This document shows, in pieces, positions 17,970 through 26,581 of a DNA stretch of 34,692 bases. Numbering within the stretch: the stretch's first letter is position 1; each line of letters starts with the position of its first letter. This stretch comes from SAR86 cluster bacterium (GTDB taxonomy: Bacteria; Pseudomonadota; Gammaproteobacteria; Pseudomonadales; Pseudohongiellaceae): contig NVVJ01000005.1 of the NCBI GenBank assembly GCA_002402175.1, positions 1 to 34,692 of the forward strand, written 5' to 3'. The notes below the pieces were generated by a model. It had not been told where the DNA came from. It did not search any database and saw only the letters and a program-made list of their open reading frames with translations. A program made the position numbers and the translations under genes.

Positions 17970-18539
17970 ATGCAGATATCAAATCGCGAGCGGAACATTC
18001 TAATTATGGCAGCTGTAGTGGCGCTGCTATTTGTTAGTACCAGCATTTTTCCAGCTATACAAAATTTGCATGCGGCCAGGGCTGAAGCCATTGATGGAAT
18101 TCAACTCGATATCGAGCGCGAACAGCGACTAATTGAGAACACAGCTATGTGGCGAGAAAGGCGTGTGGAAGTCGAATCAATGGTTGCCGAGCTGGGATAT
18201 CAAATATTTGGTGGAGAGACAATCCCTATAGTAGAAGCAAATATTCAAAGAATACTCTCCCTGCATGCCAGAAATTCTGGAATTACAATTAGTTCTACCA
18301 GGCTAGCGGAAAGCATGGAATCTCCTAACTGGTTGCTTATAAGGCAGGAAATGTCATTCCGAACGAATGACGCGGCGAACACCGTAAGTTTTTTGCAAGA
18401 GATACAAAATTCTGTGCCACGTCTGCGAGTGACTGAATTCAATGTGAGTCGCAGTAGAAGCCAGTACAGCGGATCAATTACAGTCGTTGGTTTTGCGCGC
18501 AGCAATGGCTTGATAGACGACGCAGAGCCTGATCGATAA
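17970..18539 (+). CDS. gspM: Type II secretion protein GspM (PilO-like)
   Basis: A 189-residue bitopic inner-membrane protein. It has a short basic cytoplasmic start (ISNRERN), one helix at about 9-30, a heptad-like region (about 35-75), and a periplasmic ferredoxin-like domain. It forms the assembly platform with GspL. Position directly after gspL (18-base gap), size and topology support GspM; similarity to PilO of type IV pili is equally visible at this level. A 69-base gap containing a tandem repeat separates it from gspE. Confidence 0.85.
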   Translation: MQISNRERNILIMAAVVALLFVSTSIFPAIQNLHAARAEAIDGIQLDIEREQRLIENTAMWRERRVEVESMVAELGYQIFGGETIPIVEANIQRILSLHARNSGITISSTRLAESMESPNWLLIRQEMSFRTNDAANTVSFLQEIQNSVPRLRVTEFNVSRSRSQYSGSITVVGFARSNGLIDDAEPDR

Positions 18540-18548
18540 CGCCTGACC

Positions 18549-18590
18549 TATAGCACTTAATTTATAACACTTGATTTATAGCACTTGATA
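18549..18590. repeat. Three 14-bp tandem repeats between gspM and gspE
   Basis: Units are TATAGCACTTAATT, TATAACACTTGATT and TATAGCACTTGATA, head to tail with no spacer, differing at one to three positions. They occupy most of the only sizeable gap between gspL and gspF. The AT-rich TATA-containing units could act as promoter or operator elements for gspE, or as an unstructured leader. Confidence 0.85.
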
Positions 18591-18608
18591 TAACAACAGA
18601 GAAACAAA

Positions 18609-20072
18609 GTGAATTCACAAAGTATGACATTGCCAATTTTTAGTCAGCTGCTAGAGCCAGAAGGAATTGCTCCAGCGCAGGACTTTGCCGAAAGTGGCCG
18701 ACTCATTTGTGATCAGGTGCCAGGCATTGAATTGCGGGCAAAAGTTCGATTCATTCTAAATGAGATGGTCAGCTTTGATATTGGCAGTGAAGGCGAAGTT
18801 CGTCGACTCCTGCGGCATTGGCGCGCAGAACTATCGCCGCAAATAGATAGCGCCGATGAAGAAATATTCGTGTCAGGATTTGAAGACGATGAAGCACTTA
18901 CCGATCTTGCATCGGAGGCGCCAATCATACGACTGGTAAATCATCTATTTGCCAGAGCACTGGATCTGGATTCAAGTGACATTCATTTTGAACCAAACGA
19001 AAACTATCTTGATATTCGATGTCGTGTTGATGGCATTATGACGAGAATCGAACGCCTGCCAATAAAAATTCATACTGCTGTAGCTTCTCGTTTGAAACTA
19101 ATGGCGAAACTCGATATCGGTGAGAAACGCCTGCCACAAGATGGCCGTATTGATTATCAGATAGGTACCAGGCAGTTAGATATGCGCGTTTCAACCTTGC
19201 CCGGTGTTCACGGGGAATCTGTAGTTCTTCGAATTCTGGACAGAAGTGACACGGCGGTTAGCCTGCAACAACTGGGAATGCCCGAGGAAATTCTGAAACA
19301 GTATCAAAATATTGTTACTCAGCCTCATGGCATGGTTTTGATAACCGGCCCAACCGGTAGCGGAAAAACAACAACGCTATACGCCACGCTTGAAAAAATC
19401 AGCAGTGAAAAGCAAAAAATTATCACAGTAGAGGACCCAGTCGAATATCAGCTTGATGGCATTACGCAAATTCAGGCAAATGCGAGTATTGGATTGAGCT
19501 TTGCTAAAGGACTTCGCTCTATTGTCAGGCAAGATCCCGATGTGCTCATGGTCGGAGAAATTCGCGATCATGAGACGGCTGAAATTGCTATTGAGTCTGC
19601 GCTAACAGGACATCTAGTTTTTTCAACTTTACACACTAACGACGCAGCGGGTGCAGTTACTCGACTCCAGGACATGGGTGTTGAAGGTTACCTTATTAGT
19701 TCGAGCCTGTTAGCAATCCAGGCACAACGCCTGGTAAGGCGCGTGTGTAAGGAATGCGTCGAAACTCGTCCGCTAACGGAAGATGAAGCGATGGTGCTCG
19801 AGATCGAGCAATCGAGTTGTGCAGAAATTAAATATGGAAAAGGGTGTGAGCGCTGTGGCCAAACAGGCTATCGGGGCCGGATTGGTCTGTATGAGCTATT
19901 GGTGATGAGCGATGCCATTCGGCATCATATTGCCACCGGTGCCGATGCAAATGTTATTCGCAATGAAGCCATAAAAGAAGGCATGAAAACGTTACGGCAG
20001 GACGCTCTGGAAAAACTTAAAGACGGACTAACAACGCCGGAAGAAGTCGTGCGGGTAACTAGAGCGCTATGA
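18609..20072 (+). CDS. gspE: Type II secretion ATPase GspE
   Basis: Cytoplasmic hexameric ATPase that powers pseudopilus assembly. The 487-residue protein has an N-terminal GspE-N region (about 1-95), the PAS-like N2 domain and a RecA-like core. Motifs: Walker A GPTGSGKT at 247-254, the Asp box ITVEDPVEYQL, Walker B DVLMVGEIRD at 311-320, the His box STLHTNDA, and a zinc-binding CKEC (380-383) and CERC (413-416) pair of the CM domain. The start is GTG at 18609 with AGAGAAA just upstream; an ATG five codons later lacks a ribosome binding site. It overlaps gspF by ATGA. The tetracysteine motif distinguishes it from PilT. Confidence 0.97.
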   Translation: MNSQSMTLPIFSQLLEPEGIAPAQDFAESGRLICDQVPGIELRAKVRFILNEMVSFDIGSEGEVRRLLRHWRAELSPQIDSADEEIFVSGFEDDEALTDLASEAPIIRLVNHLFARALDLDSSDIHFEPNENYLDIRCRVDGIMTRIERLPIKIHTAVASRLKLMAKLDIGEKRLPQDGRIDYQIGTRQLDMRVSTLPGVHGESVVLRILDRSDTAVSLQQLGMPEEILKQYQNIVTQPHGMVLITGPTGSGKTTTLYATLEKISSEKQKIITVEDPVEYQLDGITQIQANASIGLSFAKGLRSIVRQDPDVLMVGEIRDHETAEIAIESALTGHLVFSTLHTNDAAGAVTRLQDMGVEGYLISSSLLAIQAQRLVRRVCKECVETRPLTEDEAMVLEIEQSSCAEIKYGKGCERCGQTGYRGRIGLYELLVMSDAIRHHIATGADANVIRNEAIKEGMKTLRQDALEKLKDGLTTPEEVVRVTRAL

Positions 20073-21274
20073 GTACTATGCATTTCAAATATCAGGCATT
20101 CGATGCTGAAGGCAAGGTACTGAACGGCGAGATAAACGCTGGGTCTGAACGCGAGGTGGTGAAACTATTACAGGGAAAGAGCCTAACGCCGGTTAAAATT
20201 CAGGAATCGAAAGAAGCATCCTCTCGTTTGCGAGGCAAGAAAGTCTCCCACACAGATGTACTGGATTTCACCAATGGACTTTGTACTTTAGTTGAAGCAC
20301 GGGTACCTATAGATCGATCGTTGCGACTTCTGGAAGGAATCACCGAATCTCCAGCTATGCGAGAGCTGGTGGTTAGCCTTTTGCGAGAAGTTAAAGAAGG
20401 CCAGAGCCTGGCTGGCGCAATGGAAAGCCACGGCAATGTCTTTAGCAAAATGTATATCAATATTGTACGAGCAGGAGAAGAAGGTGGAATTCTTCACGAA
20501 CTACTACCGGATCTTGCTGAATATCTTGATACCAGTGCCCGTACTCGGCAGGCTATCGTGTCAGCAATGATCTATCCCATTGTATTGCTGATCACTGGTG
20601 TTATATCAGTTGTTCTATTGTTGGTGTTTGTTATTCCGCAGTTTGCGGCTATGTTTGAAGATGCCGGTACCGACATTCCGGCCTCAGCTGCGTTTCTACT
20701 TTCTCTTAGTTCAGGCATACAACAATATGGCTATCTAGTACTGGTTGCTATCGCTGGGTTAATTTTCGCCTGGAAGAGGATGGATAAAACCCCGGTATCA
20801 AAACTAAAAAAGGATGGGTTCCTATTGTCGTTACCCATGATTGGCACGCTCATTTTGTATAAAGACTGTGCAGTGTTTTCCAGAACTCTGGGCGCCTTAT
20901 TGGGTGCAGGGATTCCACTAATTCGGGCCTTAAGAGTTTCCAGAGAAGTAATAGTTAACACTGTGCTGGTAACTCATCTTCTACAAGTTGAGGAGGATGT
21001 CAGAGGTGGTGCAGGACTCGGGGCTTCGCTAGAGAAGACTAATCAGTTTCCTACTCTGCTACATCAGCTAATCGCTGTCGGTGAAGAGTCTGGCCGCACG
21101 GCAAGTATATTACTTAAAACTGCCTCGACATTTGATACTTATGTACGTAATCAAATTTCCAGTCTGGTTGCCGCCTTACAACCTGCTTTAATTATCATTC
21201 TTGCCATCGCAGTTGGTGGCATAACTATTACTATGTTATCAGCCGTGTTCAGTATGAACTCGGTGGAATTTTAG
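20069..21274 (+). CDS. gspF: Type II secretion inner-membrane protein GspF
   Basis: Polytopic platform protein of the secretion machine, working with GspE. In the 401-residue protein, the N-terminal MHFKYQAFDAEGKVLNGEI start is typical, and two homologous cytoplasmic helical domains (about 70-165 and 270-370) each precede a hydrophobic helix. Signatures: FTNGLCTLVEARVPI and FSRTLGALLGAGIPL at the start of each domain, and VGEESGRTASIL late in the second. Three transmembrane segments are visible, near 167-190, 220-240 and 375-395. It starts in the gspE stop, so it is translationally coupled to it. Confidence 0.97.
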   Translation: MSTMHFKYQAFDAEGKVLNGEINAGSEREVVKLLQGKSLTPVKIQESKEASSRLRGKKVSHTDVLDFTNGLCTLVEARVPIDRSLRLLEGITESPAMRELVVSLLREVKEGQSLAGAMESHGNVFSKMYINIVRAGEEGGILHELLPDLAEYLDTSARTRQAIVSAMIYPIVLLITGVISVVLLLVFVIPQFAAMFEDAGTDIPASAAFLLSLSSGIQQYGYLVLVAIAGLIFAWKRMDKTPVSKLKKDGFLLSLPMIGTLILYKDCAVFSRTLGALLGAGIPLIRALRVSREVIVNTVLVTHLLQVEEDVRGGAGLGASLEKTNQFPTLLHQLIAVGEESGRTASILLKTASTFDTYVRNQISSLVAALQPALIIILAIAVGGITITMLSAVFSMNSVEF

Positions 21275-21289
21275 ATTTCGGAGATTATT

Positions 21290-23455
21290 GTGAAACTTAA
21301 GCACAATCTATTGGTTAAAAAACCACTATGCCTTCTTGCTATTGGTTTGCTAATGTCCTCATGCTCGATTCTTGATGCCTCGTCGAGGGGCAACACTCAG
21401 AACACATCGCCTGCAAGTGCTGCCAACACAGCAAGAAGTGTTTTATCTGAGTCTAGCCAGACTGAGATTCCGGTGATCAGCAATGCTGTTTCGAGTGAGC
21501 AACAAGCCCTGATCGATGCGATCAATCGCGATGGCGACGCACTTCAATTTGGTGGCTATCAAGACTCAGTGCCAGCTCCAGAGCAAGTTGCTGGCGATGA
21601 TGTGGTCGAGCTGAACTATGAGCAGGCCGATCTAAGATTGATATTGGAAGAGCTGGCAGATGCGCTGGATATAAGCATTGTTATTGATCCAAGTATTGAT
21701 AACAAAATAAGCATACGTACTTCCGAGGCCAGGCCACTTAGAAGAGATGACATATGGCCCCTTATACGAATGTTAACCAGAGATGCAGGCGTAGTTCTTG
21801 ATCGAGTTGGCAATATTTATAATGCACGAAAAATTCCAAGCAGCCTGCCAGTTGAGATCGTAACTCCCGATACGTTAGGACAAGGCACGGCAGCAAGAAT
21901 CATGCAAATTACGCCTTTAACTTATGTGTCTTCTGAGGCGGCGCTCCAGGTAATAGAGCCATTGCTTGCACCGGATGGAAATGTCAGAACGCTTACCACA
22001 AATAATACTTTGGCAATCTCTGCTAGTGAGTCACAGCTACAACGTATTAATGAGATATTGTTCCTGATTGATTCCGATCCTTTTTCCAATCAGGGCATTC
22101 ACCTTTATCAGTTGTTTAACGCCAGTGCAGTTGAAGTGGCAGATGAATTAGCTGAAATTTTACAGCTGATAGAAGGCACAACACCTGCTTATCAGGTAAA
22201 GGGCATAGAACGCATTAATGCAATTCTGGTTACGGCTCCTGCTACCCGTGGTTTTGAAGAAATTTCTCGTTGGGTGCAGATACTGGATGCTGATGGACAG
22301 GAACAGGTTGAGCAGCTTTTCTATTACAAGGTTAAAAACCTGATAGCCGCAGACCTGGCAGAAACATTGTCGAATGTGTTTGAAGACGATGACGATGATG
22401 CATCGGCGGGTATAGTTGCTCGAGACAATTCAAACCCCGTAGCTATCGGTAACAGTATTTTTGAAGACGACACAGATACTGATGGCTCAGGCGGAAATTC
22501 ACCTCAGGCTAGCGTTAACTCCAATACCATTGCGGCGCCAGTTTCTGCAAATCTAAGGGTAAAAATTGTCGCAGACGAAGCAACCAACAGTTTGTTAATT
22601 CGAAGTACTGCCAGAGACTACCGACAACTACTTACTACAATTAATCAACTTGATGCGGTGCCATTGCAAGTCATGATTAATGCGGTAATAGCTCAAATCA
22701 CGTTGACCGATGCTACTCAATTTGGTGTTGACTGGTCTCGAGTCGCCGCTAACAGTGCAGTGAATAATATCTCAACGGTTACTGAAACAGCATTTCTGCC
22801 AGGTGGTGGGCTTGGTGGCCTGATGTTTAGCAAGGCATTTATTGATGGAGCGGCACGGGTTGAGGCAACACTCGAAGCAATATCAACCAATAACGAGGTC
22901 GAGCTTTTGGCCAGGCCTTCACTCACCGTGGCGAATAATCAAGAAGGCGAAATACAGATTGGTTCTCAGGTGCCATTTCAGCAAGGGGAGTCTATTGGAG
23001 TGGGTGGAATATCCACGACTAACATCGGCTACCGTGATACAGGTATCGTGCTATCAATAACGCCGCAGATAAACAATGACGGTATTGTGAATTTAGTCAT
23101 TCGTCAGGAATTGTCTTCTGTTGATAATAGTGCTGCGGGAGTAAATGGTAATCCAGTGTTTAATAATCAGGAGATCAATACTACGGTGGTTGTTCGCGAT
23201 GGCGAAAACGTTGTACTTGGTGGCCTTATTCAAACTAACAAAGAGAGCTTGAATACAGGCGTGCCAGGTTTAAACCGCGTGCCATTACTGGGGAAATTAT
23301 TTTCCTATCAGCAAGAGACAATCGAAAGGCGGGAGTTGTTTATCGTGTTAAGACCGGAGATCATCAATTTGAACTCGCAAACAGGGTTACAATACGAAGA
23401 TATTCTAGATCGATTTGATATGGCGTCAGAGTTACTTGAAGCTGCTGGTATTTAG
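21290..23455 (+). CDS. gspD: Type II secretion secretin GspD with lipoprotein signal
   Basis: Outer-membrane multimeric channel. The 721-residue precursor starts with GTG (CGGAG upstream). The signal peptide ends in a lipobox-like LLMSSC with Cys25 followed by Ser, predicting a lipidated, outer-membrane-sorted secretin. After an 80-residue Ser/Ala/Thr/Asn-rich linker come N0 (about 106-180), N1, N2 and N3, the last interrupted by an acidic insert (FEDDDDDAS to FEDDTDTDG, about 364-400). The secretin domain (about 465-700) has EVELLARPSLTVANNQ, VPFQQG, YRDTGIVLSITPQI and the VPLLGKLF signature. No separate pilotin gene is seen. Secretin identity is certain; lipidation is inferred. Confidence 0.95.
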   Translation: MKLKHNLLVKKPLCLLAIGLLMSSCSILDASSRGNTQNTSPASAANTARSVLSESSQTEIPVISNAVSSEQQALIDAINRDGDALQFGGYQDSVPAPEQVAGDDVVELNYEQADLRLILEELADALDISIVIDPSIDNKISIRTSEARPLRRDDIWPLIRMLTRDAGVVLDRVGNIYNARKIPSSLPVEIVTPDTLGQGTAARIMQITPLTYVSSEAALQVIEPLLAPDGNVRTLTTNNTLAISASESQLQRINEILFLIDSDPFSNQGIHLYQLFNASAVEVADELAEILQLIEGTTPAYQVKGIERINAILVTAPATRGFEEISRWVQILDADGQEQVEQLFYYKVKNLIAADLAETLSNVFEDDDDDASAGIVARDNSNPVAIGNSIFEDDTDTDGSGGNSPQASVNSNTIAAPVSANLRVKIVADEATNSLLIRSTARDYRQLLTTINQLDAVPLQVMINAVIAQITLTDATQFGVDWSRVAANSAVNNISTVTETAFLPGGGLGGLMFSKAFIDGAARVEATLEAISTNNEVELLARPSLTVANNQEGEIQIGSQVPFQQGESIGVGGISTTNIGYRDTGIVLSITPQINNDGIVNLVIRQELSSVDNSAAGVNGNPVFNNQEINTTVVVRDGENVVLGGLIQTNKESLNTGVPGLNRVPLLGKLFSYQQETIERRELFIVLRPEIINLNSQTGLQYEDILDRFDMASELLEAAGI

Positions 23456-23508
23456 TTAGGAAAGCGATTGGCGTATTAGACATTCAATAGGTAAAGACAG
23501 GCAGGAAT

Positions 23509-23937
23509 ATGAAACAGACAACAGGCGTTCTAAGAACACAAAGCAATTGTGGTAAACATGCCGGTTTTACCCTGATTGAAATACTTGTAGTTATGGCAAT
23601 TATTGCAATGCTTGCTGTTATGGTGGCTCCGAATATATTCAATCAACGAGCTGGGGCGATGCGTGACGCTACTTTGTCGCAGATTTCAGCATTGGAAACA
23701 GCATTAGATACTCATCTTTTAGATGTGGGTGAATACCCCGATAGCCTCGATGGATTGATGGAAAATGATGTTGACCGTGCCGCCTGGAACGGGCCTTATT
23801 TAAGAAGAGAAGTCCCCCGCGACCCCTGGGGCAATGAGTATGTCTATGAGCGTGATGGCCGTGGTTTTACATTGATCTCCTATGGTGCCGATGGCGCTCA
23901 GGGCGGCGAAGAAGATGACGCTGATATCGGGCTCTAG
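23509..23937 (+). CDS. gspG: Major pseudopilin GspG
   Basis: Main subunit of the type II secretion pseudopilus. The 142-residue precursor has a 19-residue leader ending in Gly19, then FTLIEILVVMAIIAMLAVMV with Glu at +5 of the mature chain. The globular part has the GspG pattern (LDVGEYPDSLDGL, WNGPYL, PRDPWGNEY) and the calcium-binding end SYGADGAQGGEEDDADI. It is processed by a prepilin peptidase that is not encoded here. The ATG at 23509 has AGGA just upstream. It lies 53 bases after gspD, and its 3' end overlaps the likely gspH start. Confidence 0.97.
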   Translation: MKQTTGVLRTQSNCGKHAGFTLIEILVVMAIIAMLAVMVAPNIFNQRAGAMRDATLSQISALETALDTHLLDVGEYPDSLDGLMENDVDRAAWNGPYLRREVPRDPWGNEYVYERDGRGFTLISYGADGAQGGEEDDADIGL

Positions 23938-24436
23938 CCCAGTCATAAATCTAAATCCAGGCCTAAACCCAGGCTCTAGCCGAGGGTTTACCTTACTCGA
24001 AATTTTACTAGTGCTAACTATTATAGGCATGGCCAGCGTTCTGGTAGTGCCGAACCTCACTGGGTTGGAATCCCGCACATTCAGCGCCCAGCTTCGACAG
24101 GCCAATTCCCTGCTTAACTACGCCCGACGAATTGCCGTGGTATCCGGCCAGACTAGTACTGTTAGCCTAAATGTAAACACTGCAATAAATCCAGAGGATT
24201 ATCTCTCAGCCGGGCAGAAGAATATTGTTGGCCGCTGGGATAGCGCTGGCATTGATATCCGTTTTCGAGACAGTACAGACCGAGAGATAGATGTTGAAGA
24301 AAGAATCGATATTACTTTCTACCCAGAGGGCGGTAGCAGTGGTGGCACCTTGCTTTTCAGGCAGGATGAGCGTGAAGCTTTTATAGCTATTGATCCTTTT
24401 ACGGGAAGAATTACTTCTGGAGAGGAAGAAGACTAA
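23915..24436 (+). CDS. gspH: Minor pseudopilin GspH
   Basis: Minor pseudopilin of the pseudopilus. The cleavage site G/FTLLEILLVLTIIG is clear. There is no ATG, GTG or TTG between the gspG stop and this site in frame, so translation must begin inside gspG. The ATG at 23915, preceded by GAAGAAG, is the best choice and gives a 173-residue precursor with a long 24-residue leader; an ATG at 23882 also exists. The leader contains LNPGLNPG, encoded by a 12-bp duplication (23951-23974), between two copies of GGCTCTAGCC (23930 and 23972). The mature part is about 149 residues, normal for GspH. Confidence 0.9.
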   Translation: MTLISGSSPVINLNPGLNPGSSRGFTLLEILLVLTIIGMASVLVVPNLTGLESRTFSAQLRQANSLLNYARRIAVVSGQTSTVSLNVNTAINPEDYLSAGQKNIVGRWDSAGIDIRFRDSTDREIDVEERIDITFYPEGGSSGGTLLFRQDEREAFIAIDPFTGRITSGEEED

Positions 24437-24442
24437 CCCACT

Positions 24443-24826
24443 ATGAATAAAAATTTCTCAAGACAATCCGGTTTTACCTTATTAGAAGTGATAGTGGCGC
24501 TCACCATCACGGGCTTTGTATTAGGCGGGATGTTTTCATTGGTTGGCGGCAGCAAGCAGTTGTCATGGCGTTCCCAGGAAAGCCTTGTTCGCGTAAATCG
24601 CGCTCGGGCTGCAGCGAATTTTGCCCTGTTAGAGAATGACTACAACGAAGTCGAATTAATTCTGCAAGACACAAATTATGAAATACGAGCGCTTGAAATA
24701 TTGGAAGAGCCCGAGCGCAGAACCCAGGCAAGTGTTTACACGTTGCAGGCTTATGAAATTGTCAACGATGACCGCGATGAAGTACTTACCGGCAGTCGTT
24801 GGATGCGACAGGAACTACCACAATAG
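24443..24826 (+). CDS. gspI: Minor pseudopilin GspI
   Basis: Minor pseudopilin at the tip complex with GspJ and GspK. The 127-residue precursor has a 10-residue leader (MNKNFSRQSG) and then FTLLEVIVALTITGFVLGG with Glu at +5. The short globular domain of about 90 residues and the GspI-like RVNRARAAANFALLENDYNE region fit the family. It begins six bases after gspH and ends five bases before the gspJ ATG. Confidence 0.92.
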   Translation: MNKNFSRQSGFTLLEVIVALTITGFVLGGMFSLVGGSKQLSWRSQESLVRVNRARAAANFALLENDYNEVELILQDTNYEIRALEILEEPERRTQASVYTLQAYEIVNDDRDEVLTGSRWMRQELPQ

Positions 24827-24831
24827 TATTT

Positions 24832-25494
24832 ATGGCTAAACTCTATAAACAGCGAGGCTTTACTCTGGTTGAGGTCATTCTGGCTCTGGCCTTAACGGCT
24901 ATGCTGTTAGCGTTGTTGAGCACAGGGGTTTATATAGCTACACAGGACTGGAACCGCAATTCAGCTGTACTGGACGAAAGTCTGGACGAAGCATTGGTGA
25001 TTTTGCAAATTGATCGAGCATTGCACGGCGCGTTTCCTCACAGCTACACTAATGAAGAGACACTCGCGCGGGAGATATATTTCCTGGGAGAAGATGACTA
25101 CATTAGCTGGGTTTCTTCAGTGTCGCCACAAAGAAACCCTGGGCTGACAGTGTGGGAAATGTATTCGGTGGCAGACGAAGGCGTGTACCTCACACTGGTT
25201 CCTGCGTTTAGTGACAACCCTACTGAACGATTGAGTCTTACGGAGCCCAGACTAATTCTAAAAAACTATACACTGGAAATAAACTACCTGTACGAAGACA
25301 TTAACGAAAGTAAGTTGTGGGCGGATGAATGGATCGGCGAGGAAGAATTGAGCTTGCCTCTGGCGGTGTATGTGCATTTTATTCCGGTGGATGGACTTGA
25401 AGAAGACAAACAAGAGCTTGAAGTAGTCGCGCGTATAAAAAGCAATCAACATCGCAGTATTCGTCCCAGGCAAGCCGCCGCAGGCCTTAGATAG
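24832..25494 (+). CDS. gspJ: Minor pseudopilin GspJ
   Basis: Minor pseudopilin of the tip complex. With the ATG at 24832 the precursor is 220 residues, with a 9-residue leader (MAKLYKQRG) and FTLVEVILALALTAMLLALL, Glu at +5. An upstream TTG at 24799 would overlap gspI and give an unnaturally long leader, so it is rejected. The mature part of about 210 residues, larger than GspH/I, is typical of GspJ. gspK starts two bases after its stop. Confidence 0.93.
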   Translation: MAKLYKQRGFTLVEVILALALTAMLLALLSTGVYIATQDWNRNSAVLDESLDEALVILQIDRALHGAFPHSYTNEETLAREIYFLGEDDYISWVSSVSPQRNPGLTVWEMYSVADEGVYLTLVPAFSDNPTERLSLTEPRLILKNYTLEINYLYEDINESKLWADEWIGEEELSLPLAVYVHFIPVDGLEEDKQELEVVARIKSNQHRSIRPRQAAAGLR

Positions 25495-25496
25495 CA

Positions 25497-26558
25497 ATGA
25501 TAAAAAATAAGCAACAAGGCTCTGTCATTATAATTGTTCTATGGACAGCCGTGCTTTTGACTGTGTTGGTCACCGCGATGGCAAGTAAGGTGCGTTTGTC
25601 TGCGAAAACCGTGGTGCATAATCAGTTGGCAACCGATAACTGGGTGCAGGTGATGGAGGCAATCAATTTCGCGGAAATGGAATTAATGATGGAGCGCATG
25701 CCCAGGCCTATTGGTGAAGAGCTGGAACGGTCAGAAGAAGGTGAATTACTCACACCAGCCTACAGGTTCAATGGACAAGCTCTAAATCTAGAATACGAAA
25801 CAGCAGAGAACATTGTCGTTCGAATTTATGACCATGCCGGAAAAATTAATCTCAATCGTATTCCGCGACGAAACATGCAGCTTCTAATTGAAACAAGACT
25901 AGGAGGAATTGATGCAGACCCTGAAGAGGTACAGGATTTATTAGCGGCATGGACCGACTGGACTGATCTAAACGACCTTGCAGGTGTTTTAAATGGTGCA
26001 GAGAAAGACTACTACCTTGGCCTGGAGCAGCCCTATGTTCCGCGAAATAATCCTGAGCTCGATACGGTTGAAGAAATTCTTCATGTTCGTGGATTTGCTG
26101 AGCTGTTCGAAGGGGTGAACATGGAAGCCGCATTTACAATTTACGGTAATGCTCGAAATATCAATTTAAATGTTGCCACCCGAGAAGCAATGCAACTCTT
26201 GCCGGGGCTTGACGATGAATTAATTGAAACAATCATTGCCTATCGGGAGCTGGAAGACATTAGCGGACAAGCTGAGATGGCAGAGATAATCCCTTTTGAG
26301 AATTTGCAACAGCTATCAATTTGGGTAGGGAATGGCACATCTAACATCTACTCCATATTTGCCTACCCTCGATTGGAAACTGAAGAGGCAGAAACCGATG
26401 AAACATTCGAGAACCCTGATCTGATACGCCAGGCCTATATGGAAATTGTGGAAGTGCGTAGTTTTAACGCGCTGCCGAGAGTCTATAAGATTGACCCTTA
26501 TGGCGTTTTGCCAGATTCGGCGCCCGCTCGAGTCGAAGAGTATGGCATTGAGTTATAA
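25497..26558 (+). CDS. gspK: Minor pseudopilin GspK
   Basis: Largest minor pseudopilin, capping the pseudopilus. The 353-residue precursor has a leader MIKNKQQG followed by SVIIIVLWTAVLLTVLV. As in other GspK proteins the +5 residue is not glutamate (here isoleucine). A large insert with an IYDHAGKINLNRIPRR segment, LAAWTDWTDLNDL (acidic, metal-site-like) and a helix-hairpin-helix-like NINLNVATREAMQLLPGLDD region matches the GspK alpha-domain. It is the last gene of the operon and convergent with the wzt-like gene; only 23 bases separate them and no clear terminator is present. Confidence 0.94.
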   Translation: MIKNKQQGSVIIIVLWTAVLLTVLVTAMASKVRLSAKTVVHNQLATDNWVQVMEAINFAEMELMMERMPRPIGEELERSEEGELLTPAYRFNGQALNLEYETAENIVVRIYDHAGKINLNRIPRRNMQLLIETRLGGIDADPEEVQDLLAAWTDWTDLNDLAGVLNGAEKDYYLGLEQPYVPRNNPELDTVEEILHVRGFAELFEGVNMEAAFTIYGNARNINLNVATREAMQLLPGLDDELIETIIAYRELEDISGQAEMAEIIPFENLQQLSIWVGNGTSNIYSIFAYPRLETEEAETDETFENPDLIRQAYMEIVEVRSFNALPRVYKIDPYGVLPDSAPARVEEYGIEL

Positions 26559-26581
26559 CTGTTGTTTTGGTTATAAAACGA

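Noticed and set aside
24799..24831. TTG start for gspJ upstream of the ATG
   Set aside because: It would overlap gspI and add eleven residues to a leader that is already standard length from the ATG at 24832.
26559..26581. GTTTT/AAAAC hairpin between gspK and the wzt-like gene
   Set aside because: Five weak A-T-rich pairs without a stable G-C stem or T run; not a convincing terminator.
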